Source: Arachis hypogaea
Lineage: Eukaryota; Streptophyta; Magnoliopsida; Fabales; Fabaceae
Length of the DNA: 64,000 nucleotides
Direction: 5' to 3'
Assembly: GCF_003086295.3 (NCBI RefSeq)
Contig: NC_092039.1
Location: forward strand, 96,430,561-96,494,560
Shown in pieces: positions 33,544 through 46,050 of the stretch. Each line of letters opens with the position of its first letter. Position 1 is the stretch's first letter. The position numbers and the translations under genes were made by a program. Below the pieces are notes generated by a model that had not been told where the DNA came from, did no database searches, and saw only the letters and a list, made by a program, of their open reading frames with translations.

Positions 33544-34903
33544 GTGGTTGAATAATAGTTTCTCATTTTTATAGTTTTTCAATTTGAACTAATTTGAATC
33601 TAATATATCGTTTTATATGTCAAGCGGATGTTAGTTTAATTTATGAGAGATTTATTCAATAATCTTTTGTAGAATATACAATTCTTTCCAGAGATTTAAG
33701 TATATAATTATTATCTCATTCATCTTTTCTAATTTTTGTCTTCAATTATCTATATCTTTTTAAATCAATTGGTTCCAACCTTCTCAGTCTTAAAAAAAGA
33801 ATTCATATTGATATACGAGGGGGTTATATATAAGTTATTTCAATTGCTGAAAATATAGTTATAATACAGTGAATGTTTGTCCAAAGAAAAATCATAAAAA
33901 CTTATATAAAGAGGATGCGATTATAGGTGTTGGTAATTAGAAACTTATGAATGGAGCTCATTCTGATGATTGGAGCCAACAACAACTGATGTAAATGAAG
34001 GCCAAAAAGAAAAACAATAAATAAAATGCGAAGAATTTGGATCAATAGAAGACAAAGAATCTAGATCAGCATTCACACATGGTGCCATTAATTCAATTAA
34101 TGATAATTCTATTCTATAGAATATGCTTAATGGGACCAACAGCTTTCACAAGACGCAAAATCAGAATAATATCCCTAAATCAAATGAAGAAAATCAGGGG
34201 AGGTAAAACAGACCGAAAAGAAAGAAAATTATTCCATCATATTTGAGGTTTTAAATGTCATAAATAATGAGGAAGAAAAACAGTCTCAGCCTAAAGAGAA
34301 ATCGCAGTCCAAAATTAATATTCAACATGTCAAGACTTCAAGAGCAAAAAAAAAAAAGGAAATCTAAAAAAATATTCTAACAAATTAAAAATAAAAATGC
34401 AAATAACAATCAAAAAGTGAAACAGAAAAATTTTACTAACATTAAAAATTTCAAAGGGAAAGAAGTTGACATTACCAAAGTACAATCACCATTTTAGATC
34501 AAGGGAAAAAGTTTTAAGTCAAAATTCCTAGAAAAAATGTCATGCTAGCTACTAATCAAAACACCAATGAGTATAAAAAAAATGTGAAAAATACAAAGAA
34601 TATTGGAGCTAGTTTAGCAGATTAAACCAAGAAATATACAAAAACAACCAGTATGATAGGATGTACATTCCAAGGGATGGCAATTTAGATAACTAAACCA
34701 AACTCATCATTGCTAAAATGATGGGAAGGGGTCCTATAACTCATTATATGAGGTCTCTAAAAGATAAATTTTTAGAACCAGAGGAAAAATAACCAAGACG
34801 AGTGCACGAAAGACGAGAGCTGCTCTACCCATAAAGAAGAATCCTCAAGTAGGGAAGAGATGCAGATAGATTTGTCTACCAATATTATGGAAGCTTAACT
34901 GCT
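33544..34903 (+). pseudogene. LINE unit 2, longer ORF1 with C-terminal extension
   Basis: The same plan as unit 1 but without the YGPWMVV stretch (deleted near 34190), and it continues past the usual junction into the rest of ORF1 (aaatgtgaaaaatacaaag, 34575 on), to the ttatggaagcttaactgctt end of ORF1. It then jumps at 34904 back to an upstream point of ORF1. Confidence 0.55.
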
Positions 34904-35504
34904 TCAATAGAAGGCGAAGAATCTAGATAAGCATTCACACATGGTGCCGTTAATTCTGTAAATGATAATTCTATTCTGTAGAATATGCTTAATGGGACTA
35001 GCAGTTTCACAAGATGCAAAATCAGAATAATATCCATACATTAAAGGAAGAAAATTTGTATGGACCATGGATGGTTGTTAAGAGGCAACAACAAAAAAAT
35101 AAGCAAAAATCAGGGGAAGTAAAATAGACCGAAAAAAAAAGAAAATTATTTCACCATATTTGAAGTCTTAAATGTCATAAATTATGAAAAAGAAAAATAA
35201 TCTCAACCTAAAGAAAAATCGCAGTCCAAAGTTAATATTAAGCAGGTCAAGGCTTCAAGAGGAAAAAAGAAGAAAAATCTAAGAAAAGATTTTAACAAAT
35301 TAAAAATAATAATGCAAATAACAATCAAATAGTGAAACAGAACAATTTTGCTAGTATTAAAATTTTTAAAGAAAAAAAGGTTAACACTACCTACCATTTC
35401 AGTTCAACGAAGGAAGGTTTAAGTCAAAATCTCAAGAAAAAAATGTCGTACTAGCTGCTAATCAAAGAATCAATGAGTATCATGGAAAAATGTATAGTAT
35501 ATTC

Positions 35505-35505
<1 letters not shown>
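34904..35505 (+). pseudogene. LINE unit 3, 5'-shortened
   Basis: Starts abruptly at caatagaaggcgaagaatct without the leading segment and without (TAA)n, then follows the standard unit (GPWMVV near 35058) to atattctataataat. It is a recombination product of two units. Confidence 0.55.
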
Positions 35506-35573
<68 letters not shown>

Positions 35574-37202
35574 TGGTTGAATAATAGTTTTTCATTTTTA
35601 TAGTTTTTTAATTTAAACTAATCTAAACCTAATATATTATTTTATATGTCAAGTTGGTATTAGTTTAATTTATGAGAGATTTAATTTGATAATTTTTTGT
35701 AAAATACAAAATTTTTACTAGAGATTTGAGTATATAATTACTATCTTATTCATCTTTTTTTAATTTTCTATCTTTTAATTCTCTTTATCTTTTTAATAAA
35801 TTGGTTCTAATCTTCTCAGTTTTGGAAAAAAAAATCATATTAATATACAAGGAACTACATCTAATTTGTTTCAATTGCTGAAAACATGAGATGAATGTTT
35901 GTCTAAAAAAATCATAAAAATTTATTTAAAGAAGATACGATTATAGATGTGGTAATCAGAATTCTATGACTGAAGCTTATTCTGATGATCGGAGCCAGCA
36001 ACAACTGACGTAAATGAAGGGCAAAAAGGAAAAGAAAAATTAGAAGGCGAAGAATCTGGATCAATAGAAGGTGAAGAATCTAGATTAGCATTCACACATG
36101 GTGTCGTTAATTCTGTTAATGATAATTCTATTCCATAGAATATGTTTAATGGGACTAGCAGCTTTCACAAGACGTAAAATCAGAATAATATCCCTAAATT
36201 GTAACACCCTAACTACCAAACCTCACGCTTCCGGCTGCGCAAACTCTGATAGCTCGGACATTACGACGACACTTATATTATTTAATACTAAAATATAAGC
36301 CTGTTTAAAACTTTAAACTGCAATACCGCTCCCAAAAAATACTTTTGCTATACAACGTACATCCATACATACCATACAACTTACAGAAACTCATAAAGAG
36401 TACATCCATATATATATACATACATATATATAAATAATATTACAAACATTACCCAATACAATTCCTATCCCTCTTACAGAATATATCAAGATAAATGCGA
36501 GGGTACAAAATAATAATCTAAAGCAATACAGAGCATCTTAATAACAATTAAATAAACTCTTTCTTGACTTTTGCACCCACATCCTGAAAGGGGAAAAATG
36601 AAGGGGGCTGAGAACATCATCCTCGAAAGGGTTCTCAGTAGGGGATTTTTGGGAATTACTGTAATAGGATACATGAAGATAAACCGTACCAGTGATTAAT
36701 AACCGTCTTATGCCTCTTTTCAAAAACAATGGTTTACAATAAAAGTAAAGTCAGAAATCTTTTCTGAAAGAGGAACCATTCAATTTTCAAAACATCAAAA
36801 GCCTTTCAAAAAGGTTTATCTAAACTGAACCAAAATAGACTTTCATATTTTATTCCAAACCAAAAACACAAAACCGAAATCAACCATCAGTTCATCTCAT
36901 TCCAACCACGGCCCTAGGCCCAAACAATCCAACTATCAACCAATCACCACAATCCAACAGAGTCCCAGATGCAAACACAGATAGGAAGTTCAAGCACAAA
37001 TAAACAGTTACAGCAAGTAGAACAATTAGCAGTTAATCACAAAGGCAAACCAAGAACAATATGCACACCCAAACAATGTCACATAGACGCATATGATGCA
37101 TGCCTGTTCTAGTGGCTGATGATATCATCTGTCGGTTATCAAGCCAACCCGACGTGTCTGGTAGCTAACCCGGGCACAGTCTCTCTGTTGCGCATTAATA
37201 TC

Positions 37203-37283
37203 ATTAGAGGGTATCTGTGCCCTGTCGCCATTAGAGGGTATCTGCGCCCTGTCGCCATTAGAGGGTATCGGTGCCCTGTCACT
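37203..37283. repeat. 27-bp tandem repeat, three units
   Basis: Three consecutive copies of a 27-bp unit beginning attagagggtatctgtgccc with two or three substitutions, inside the minus-strand solo LTR. Confidence 0.9.
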
Positions 37284-38826
37284 CTTACAACCAGAGAGAA
37301 AACAGAAGCATATTTGCTTATGGCATTCATTTCAGCCATTCGGCTTAAATTCACAATTCATTCAATTGCATACATGCATTTATATTCAACCATGGATTAC
37401 CATCCATCTCAGCCATCCAGCTCACGGTTCAATCCATAACCAACTAACTTATCAATAAATACAGCCCTTCGGCTTAAATTTATAATTCATAATCAGCCAT
37501 ACAGCCCATAACTCATTCAGCAATCAGCCATAAATCAATATCATACACAGCCATTCTGGCTCACGGTTCAATCTAGAACCAGCCAATATTCATAATCATA
37601 CACAGCCATTCCGGCCCATAACAAAACAGCACTTCCACCATTCAACATCATCAAATTCATAAAACCGACATTTAAGCCATAACTCACTTTTCTCAAGCCA
37701 TTTCACTTTGAAATCAAATTTCAACTCTTTTCAACCTTGGCTTTAAAGATCTCATTTCTCAAATCATCTCAGGCTCATAAGCCAAATTTACTCAAAGTGA
37801 GTTCTCTTTTTAAAACAAAGCCACTCTCGGCATTCTCTTTCCAAAACTCCCAAAACCATGGCAAGTTAAGGATTTATTTCAAAGTATTCAAAATCACCCA
37901 TTCAACAATGGGATTTTATAACCAAAAGTTTCCCGACAGAATCCCAAGTCTTTAGGGGAGAATAACATAACTCATTCCGCCAAATTCATTTAAAATCATT
38001 AAAACCTTGGCTTTCTGATTTGAGTAATAAAATAGGATTTAAGCCAAATCGAGTCACGTAATCATTTACTTCTTTCAAAGCAGTTTCCTTTACTTAGGCA
38101 AAACCAACTTCAACCCCCATGATAAATTCTAGAACGTTTCAACTTTTCAAAATTGTTTTAGTCTTGCAAGAATTCAAAATTCAAAGAGTACTTAAAACAT
38201 TTCTCAAAACATTTTAAAATGAAACTTGTTAATAGGCATTCAGGTTCTTTCAAAGTCATTGAAACTTCTTTAATTGAAACCCCCAAGTCAAATTTAAAGG
38301 CATAAACCCTTTTCACATTCAAACAGCTTTAAAACACAAGTTTCATCTAAATAATCTTCTCCTGAAAGAGACACAAGGCCTTTCTTAGGAAGCAAGACTA
38401 AATCACAATTTTCGCTTTAATAACTCATTTCAAAAGCACGAATCATCCTTTTCTTGATAATTCAAATAAAATAGTTGAAGTCTTTAGCTCATCATTTTTC
38501 CAGACAATATTTCAATAAAGACTCAGATATTATAGAAATTTCGGTAGCACCTCCCCTAAAACTTGGACTTTTCCACCCGGTTTGGGTCCCAACTAAATCG
38601 TTTCTCATCCCTTTTCAATAGCTCAAAACCAGAAATCAATTCAAAAGCAAGCTAAATCTGACAGTCGCCTCAGTGGCATATCTCAATGTAACCATTTCAA
38701 AATCAACTCAATATCAACCGATTTAACTCATTTCCAAAGCTTTTAAAGAATCGGTTTGATAGGCAAAATTGTGACTCATACTTTTCACAACTCGAACAAT
38801 TCCTAGCAATGACTCCAAAACCTTGG

Positions 38827-40422
38827 TGCACAATACTATGGTTCACACACATTCTTCACAACTTCCCACAACTAACCAGCAAGTGCACTGGGTCATCCAA
38901 GTAATAAACCTTATGTGAGTAAGGGTCGATCCCACGGAGATTGTTGGTATGAAGCAAGCTATGGTCATCTTGTAAATCTCAGTCAGGCGGATTCTAATAG
39001 TTATAATGGTTTTCGAATATAAAGATAAATAAAGCATAAAATAAAGATAGAGATACTTATGTAATTCATTGGTGGGAATTTCAGATAAGCGCATGAAGAT
39101 ACTGTGTTCCTTCTGAATCTCTGCTTTCTTACTGCTTCATCCAATCATTCTTACTCCTTTCCATGGCAAGCTGTATGTTGGGGGATCACCATTGTCAATG
39201 GCTACCGTCCATCCTCTCAGTGAAAATAGTCTAGGTGCACTGTCACCGCACGGTTAATCATCTGTCGATTCTCGATCATGTAGGAATATGATTTACTATC
39301 CTTGTGCGTCTGTCACCACGCCATACAGTCGCGAGTTTGAAACTCGTCACAGTCATTCAATCCCTGAATCCTACTTAGAATACCATGGACAAGGTTTAGA
39401 CTTTCTGGATTCTCAAGAATGCTGCCAATGGATTCTAGCTTATACCACGAAGATTCTGATTAAGGAATCCAAGAGATATTCATTCAAGCTTATTTGCATG
39501 TAGAATGAAAGTGGTTGTCAGGCACACGTTCATAAGTGAGAATGGTGATGAGCGTCACATAATCATCACATTCATCAGGTTCTTGGGTGCGAATGGATAT
39601 CTTAGAATAAGAATAAGCGTGAATTGAATAGAAGAACAATAGTAATTTGCATTAATACTCGAGGAACAGCAGAGCTCTACACCCTTAATCTATGGTGTGT
39701 AGAAACTCCACCGTTGAAAATACACAAGTGATAATGATCCAGGCATGGCCGTGAGGCCATCCCCCAAGGTCTAAGAACTAAACATCCCAAGATGAAAATA
39801 CAATAGTAAAAGGTCCTATTTATACTAGACTAGTTACTAGGGTTTACAAAAATAAGTCTAAGTGCAGAAATCCACTTCCGGAACCCACTTTGGTGTGTGC
39901 TTGGGCTGAGCTTGAGCTTTACACGTACAAAGGCTTCTCTTGGGGTTAAACACCAAGTTGTAACATATTTTTGGCGTTTAACTCTGGTTTGTAACGTGTT
40001 TCTGGCGTTTTACTCCAGAAAGCAGCATGGAACTGGCATTGAATGCCAGTTTGCATCATCTAAACTCGAATAAAGTATGGACTATTATATATTACTGGAA
40101 AGCCCTGAATGTCTACTTTCCAAAGCAATTGAGAGCGCGCCATTTGGAGTTTTGTAGCTCTAGAAAATCTATTTTGAGTGCAGGGAGGTCAGAATCCAAC
40201 AGCATCTGTAGTCCTTTTTCAGCCTCCTATCAGATTTTTACTCAGGTCCCTCAATTTCAGCTAGAAAATACCTGAAATCATAGAAAAACACAAAATCTCA
40301 TAGTAAAGTCCAGAAATGTGAATTTTGTGTAAAACTAATAAAAACTTCCCTAAAAGTAGCTAGATCCTACTAAAAACTACCTAAAAACAATGCCAAAAAG
40401 CATATAAATTATCCACTCATCA
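38827..40422 (-). mobile_element. nested LTR of another Ty3/gypsy family
   Basis: On the minus strand it starts TGATGAGTGGATAATTTATA (40422) and ends near attgtgca (38827). Repeated tggcgttta / taactctgg motifs near 39970-40020 and the text 'gtaagggtcgatcccacgg' at 38919 are hallmarks, from memory, of a very abundant Arachis LTR family. No matching 5-bp duplication is visible at the proposed ends, so the boundaries are approximate. ORFs inside are chance. Confidence 0.55.
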
Positions 40423-43400
40423 CGGTTCAGCAACAAATCATTTGTCCAAACCAAGTCAATTAAAGTAAACTAGGCTGAATTCAAAAGTGCATTCGACTCT
40501 TCACATCATCAAAATAATCAACTCAATTCAAATCAACTCAATCCTCAACGGATTAAACTCAGATTTCAAATCTTTAAAGAATCAGCTTTAAAACATTATA
40601 TTTTACAAAACCACACAACAATTCAGCCAAACCAACATCCATAAACATTCGAGTCAATCAAATAATATATAAGGCAGATAGAATCACCACATACCCAATA
40701 TCTCACATCAGTATCCATATGTAATAATTCTAATACATAAAACATAGTTTTTGGAAAGCGCCCCTACCTCAAAACGCAATTCCATAACCCAAACGCTTCA
40801 TAAGTTCTTTTTGTCCTCAACTCGAAATCACCGGCAACCAAAACCTCGGCTCTGCTTGTTACCCTCAAAATCAGAAACAGCTACAAGCGGGATAAGCAAA
40901 CCGGATTCTAACTCCTGACACATTAATACCGCAAGACCTTAATATACATAACAAGACATTAACGTGGAGGTTTCGAAACGTAAAATACTCACTAAATTAA
41001 CAAAACAGCCGCAACTCCATATCAACCTGGCAGCGGCTCTGTCAGCCACCTCAAGCGGCAGTGGCAATGAAAGACTCCGACAACTGCGACTGCACAACAA
41101 CGTCATGACGATAAAGACCCATGAATATAAAGGAATGAAGACCAAATGTAAGGACCCTTACCGGTAGTAGTTTTTCGGCGACTAAGCTGTATTCTCCGGC
41201 GGCAGAGACGGCGGAGCAGCTCGAAACGGCCAGTAGCAGTGGCGGCGCTAACCCAGCCCCAACATCCACTACCATTTTTTGGCAACCAGAGGCGCTGCAG
41301 GGTTTCATGGCGGCGGAAACGGCGGTGGCTGGCCGCGGTTCTGCCTCCTCTCCTCTGTACGACCTGGCGGCTTCCCTCTCGACAGCACAGCGGTGACATT
41401 GCAGCAATTAGTCACCACTGTTGCGCTCTCACACTCTCTCCGTGGGTCCCTTGGCAGCATCATTTCCTAGCAATGGTGGCAGCCTCGCACAGCAGTGAAA
41501 GACCCAGCGGCGGCGGCGCTATGGCTCGGTAATGGTGGCGCAAACCGCTCGCCTCCTCCTTGGCGCCACACCACCTATGTCTCTTTCAAACCCAACGTCG
41601 TTTTCCCCCTGCTCCTTCGAGCTCGACGGCAAGGGATCGACGGCGGCACAGCGGGTTGCGCTCCTCGCGTCTCTGGCCCATGTCCCCTTCCTTCATTGTC
41701 GCGTAGTCTCTCTTTCTCGGCGCCAGCAATGACGATGGCTTCAACCCACGTCTTTCTCACTCACAAGTCATCCCACTTCTTTGACGTTGGTGGCGAATGG
41801 CGAGCAGCTCGGCGATGACGACGAGACCCACTGGTGCTGGCTCGCCCCTCCCTCTTCTCTTCCCCTGGCACGACTCAAACTCCCTCTCCCTTTTCTGTTT
41901 CTGTTTTCCTTTTCTATCATGGAAAAGAAACGCTGCTGCTGAGTTAGGAAGAAGGGGGTTTCGGCTGCAGCTGGGACATGGGAAAACAATGGGTTACCGA
42001 GTCATGGGTTAGGGTTTCATTTTCAAAAATTAGGGTTAAGGGCATGGGCATTTTAGTAATTTCACTAAAAATAGGGGTAATATAATAATTAGAAATAAAT
42101 TCTAATCCAACAATAATAATGTCTAAAAATACTATTTGATCATCAATTTCACACTTTATTTTCAATAAAATGTCCCAACCAAATAATTTAGAAATAATAT
42201 ACTTAATTTATTTAATTTCTAAAATAGCAGTATTAATATTCAAAATATTACTTATCTAATCTAAATCATATAAAATCTTCATTATTTCACAGCTACCAAC
42301 TTTATAATCTAAATATAGAAAATAATCCAATAATTATAAAATTGGATAATAATCATAACTCGTCTCAAATATAATAAATTAAAATTTGCCTTAATTATCT
42401 TTAATAAAATGATTTCTGAAATTAAAGCTATAAATAAGTATATGATTTGAGACTTACTCAAAATAAGACTTTTCAAAAGTTTTGGGTCTTACATGAATCA
42501 AAGGAAGAAAATTTGTATGGACCTTGGATGGTTGTTAAGAGGCAACAACAAAAAATAAGCAAAAATCAGGGGAAGTAAAATAGACTGAAAATAAAGAAAA
42601 CTAGAATGAGACCCGCGCAATTAATGATAGTATATAATAATATTAAAAATTGTCATATTTTGTAGAAATAAATTAAATATGTGTAAATTGAAGCTAAATT
42701 TAAAAGGTGTTTTATTTTAAATAATTTGTAGTACAAAAGATTTGGATGTTGGAGTTGTACAAAGTGACATTTTTATTTGGTGGTTTAATTTTTGCATTTG
42801 TTTTAGTTGATGGACTTAGTCATCTTATGTGGCGCTCGTCCTCCTTTTCTTTTGTTGGTTGTTAGAGTTGGTGCTTTCTTCTTTTTGTCGTAGGTTCTTG
42901 TGAAGACATGTTCTTTATGAATTGTTAAGTTTGATGCACTTTCTATTGTGTTATTTGGTTCCATCTTTGTATGTATGTTCTTCTTTAGAAGATGTGTCTT
43001 GAATTTGTATGGTTTTCTTTCTCCTTAATCTCTTGATGGGATGGTGCTTTAATGTCATTATTTTTCTGAAATGTCATTAGATTTGAAGCAGTTGTGCCCA
43101 ATAAATTTTTTGCATCACCATCAAATAGTACAAAAGTTGTTGTAACACTTTGATCTAAAACTTTTAATTGAATTCTGAACCTAAAATAAGTATTGGACTA
43201 GCAACTAATAATTTGACAGATGAGATTATGAAAAGTATATAGAGTTACCTTATTGTTGGATATTGTAGTGTTTGATTACATGTGCCACAAATGTAGTTGT
43301 TTCTTTTTTTTATATGCTTTCTTCTAACCCTTTTTACATTTAACATAGTTCCATCCTAATTTGTCATCAATTTCGTTTATAGTTGCTAAAATTATGAAGA

Positions 43401-43720
43401 TCTTTTCCTATTCCAATATTTAATTTATGTTATCATTAGGTATATGGTATTTAAGTAAGTATGAATGTATGATGCATGTTGTGATTTTTTTGTCATACCT
43501 GATCATCAGATTCTCATTATAGTTCAGAAATAATTTTTTTTTGCTAAATTTGATGTTATGTGAAGGAGTAGTGATAAGAGACTTATATATGTAATTTAAA
43601 TGGTATGAAATTTAAATACTTATAACGTAAAATTTATTATGATTAATAATATTATTATGACATTTGTAATATGGACGTTTATTACCTTTAGTGAGTTATT
43701 TATAAAAATTAATAAATTAA

Positions 43721-44337
43721 TTGTTGCGGTTATAAATTTATTGTATTATTCATAACGGTAAGATATAATAAATATAGGAATATGAATTCAATGTATTTGG
43801 AGGTTACAAATTTATTGGATTCTATTTTTTAGTTTTTTATTTGTATCTAATATGAAAATGTATGTCTAATATCATATATTTTTTGGTTTCGTTTTGATAC
43901 TCTTTTAATAAAATTTTTTTTTTTAGTTTTCAAATATTCTTTTCAAAATTTTTATTGGTAAAATAAAATAGAATTTGTTTTTAATAATAAGTAAAAACTA
44001 CAATAATAGTTCTTTGTACCTAGTGTTACTTCTAAAAATTAAAATGATTACTCTTTTTACTAAAGATACAGAGACTCAAACTCGCGACCAATTTGGGGAG
44101 ACTATGCCTTTTGAGGTATAACTCATTGGCAAAAATTAAAATGATTATAATAAATATAATTAAAGTAATAAAATATAATTTTCATTTTTTAAACTTTTAA
44201 TTTATAAATTAATTTTTGCGGTTATAAATTTATTGTATTGTCTATAACGGTAAAATATAATAAATATAGGAATATGAATTCAATATATTTGGAGGTTACA
44301 AATTTATTGGATTCTATTTTTTAGTTTTTTATTTATA
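43721..44337. repeat. 125-bp internal direct repeat of the Helitron
   Basis: 43721-43845 and 44213-44337 are about 95% identical (both contain gcggttataaatttattgta and tttggaggttacaaattta), separated by 367 bp that include the tRNA-like segment. Confidence 0.85.
44050..44140 (-). ncRNA. tRNA-like / SINE-like fragment
   Basis: On the minus strand ttttgccaatgagttatacctcaaaaggc resembles an A box region, and ggtcgcgagtttgagtc resembles a pol III B box, about 30 bases apart. It lacks a foldable acceptor stem, so it is a tRNA-derived repeat, not a tRNA gene. Confidence 0.35.
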
Positions 44338-44885
44338 TATTTTATTTTTTTGCTAATTTGAAAATAATAGTTGATTTGGCAAAAATTGAGTGGTTGATTC
44401 TAAAATTGTGCCAAGTAAGCAATATTGCTGATATGGCATTAGTAGGAGAAAAGAAATGTCTCAAAAGTAATGTGGTGCATGCTTATGTATCTACTTTTAT
44501 ATATTAAGAATAGATTATTTCACCATATTTGAAGTCTTAAATGTCATAAATTATGAAGAAGAAAAATAATCTCAACCTAAAGAAAAAATCGCAGTCCAAA
44601 GTTAATATTAAGCAGGCTAAGACTTCAAGAGGAAAAAAAGAAGAAAAATCTAATAAAAGATTTTAACAAATTAAAAATAATAATACAAATAACAATCAAA
44701 TAGTGAAACAAAACAATTTTGTTAGTATTAAAATTTAAACAAAAAAGAGGTTAACACTACCTACCATTTCAGTTCAACGAAGGAAGTTTTAAGTCAAAAT
44801 TACAAGAAAAAATGTCGTACTAGCTGCTAATCAAAGAATTAATAAGTATTAGAGAAAAATGTATAGTATATTCTATAATAATAAA

Positions 44886-45976
44886 AATTGGTTGAATAAT
44901 AGTTTTTCATTTATATAGTTTTTTAATTTAAACTAATCTAAATTTAATATATTATTTTATATGTCAAGTGGATGTTAGTTTAATTTATGAGAGATTTAAT
45001 TTGATAATTTTTTGTAAACTACAAAATGTTTACTAGAGATTTGAGTATATAATTACTATCTTATTCATCTTTTTTAATTTCCTGTCTTTCAATTCTCTTT
45101 ATCTTTTTAAATAAATTGGTTCTAATCTTCTCAGTTTTGGAAAAAAATTCATATTAATATATGAGGAACTACATTAAATTTGTTTCAATTGCTGAAAATA
45201 TGAGATGAAAGTTTGTCTAAAAAAATTATAAAAATTTATTTAAAGAGGATGCAATTATAGATGTTGGTAATCAGAATTCTATGAACAAAGCTCATTCTGA
45301 TGATCGGAACCAGCAACAACTGACGTAAATGAGGACAAAAATGAAAAAGAAAAATTAGAAGGCGAAGAATCTGGATCAATAGAAGGCAAAGAATCTAGAT
45401 TAGCATTCACATATGGTGCCGTTAATTTTGTTAATGATAATTCTATTCCGTAGAATATGTTTAATGGGACTAGCAGCTTTCACAAGACGCAAAATCAGAA
45501 TAATATCCCTGAATCAAAGGAAGAAAATTTGTATGGACTTTGGATGGTTGTTAAGAGGCAACAACAAAAAAATAAGCAAAAATCAGGGAAAGTAAAATAG
45601 ACCAAAAATAAAAAAATTATTTCACCATATTTGAAGTCTTAAATGTCATAAATTATGAAGAAGAAAAATAATCTCAACCTAAAGAAAAATTGCAGTCCAA
45701 AGTTAATATTAAGCAGGCCAAGACTTCAGGAGGAAAAAAAGAAGAAAAATCTAAGAAAAGATTTTAACAAATTAAAAATAATAATGCAAATAACAATCAA
45801 ATAGTGAAACAGAACAATTTTGCTAGTATTAAAATTTTTAAAGAAAAAGAGGTTAACACTACCTACCATTTCAGTTTAAGGAAGGAAGTTTTAAATCAAA
45901 ATCTTAAGAAAAAAATGTCGTACTAGCTGCTAATCAAAGAATCAATGAGTATCAGAAAAAAATGTATAATATATTC

Positions 45977-45978
<2 letters not shown>
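44886..45978 (+). pseudogene. LINE unit 5, ORF1 remnant
   Basis: An uninterrupted 1.1 kb standard unit with YG.WMVVKRQQ at about 45531-45563. It is useful as the empty-site reference for the insertions in units 4 and 8. Confidence 0.65.

Positions 45979-46050
<72 letters not shown>

Larger units (their letters stand above)
36200..42493 (-). mobile_element. solo LTR, chromovirus-type, minus strand, with nested LTR
   Basis: On the minus strand it begins TGTAAGACCC (42493) and ends GGGTGTTACA (36200), the same ends as the chromovirus LTRs elsewhere. It is flanked by taaat (36195-36199) and tgaat (42494-42498); sister LINE units read ctgaatcaaagg here, so the duplication is tgaat with one later change. 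Without the nested LTR (38827-40422) it is about 4.7 kb. The middle part on the minus strand (42000-40960) is GC-rich with ggcggc runs; its ORFs are low-complexity and not genes. No internal retroelement coding region is present. Confidence 0.75.
42601..44514 (-). mobile_element. non-autonomous Helitron
   Basis: On the minus strand the element begins TCTATTCTTAATATAT (44514) and ends GGGTCTCATTCTAG (42601), the TC...CTAG ends of Helitrons, and it lies exactly between A and T of the host sequence. Sister LINE units read aaagaaaattatttcacc at this point, confirming that no target duplication was made. A GC-rich gcgcggg precedes the CTAG end, but its hairpin partner is not recognisable. There is no helicase or Rep coding sequence in its 1914 bp. 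Confidence 0.78.
35573..44873 (+). pseudogene. LINE unit 4, split by a solo LTR and a Helitron
   Basis: LINE sequence occupies 35573-36199, 42494-42600 and 44515-44873, about 1.1 kb in all, and reads continuously across the two insertions (solo LTR 36200-42493, Helitron 42601-44514). The ending (TAA)n is reduced to three or four units. Confidence 0.65.

Noticed and set aside
41051..41818. Overlapping ORFs of 60-118 codons in a GC-rich stretch
   Set aside because: Both strands are open only because of ggc/gcc-rich composition. There is no domain, and the stretch lies inside the minus-strand solo LTR.
44050..44140. A functional tRNA gene
   Set aside because: B-box-like text is present but there is no acceptor stem or plausible cloverleaf, so only a tRNA-derived fragment is claimed.
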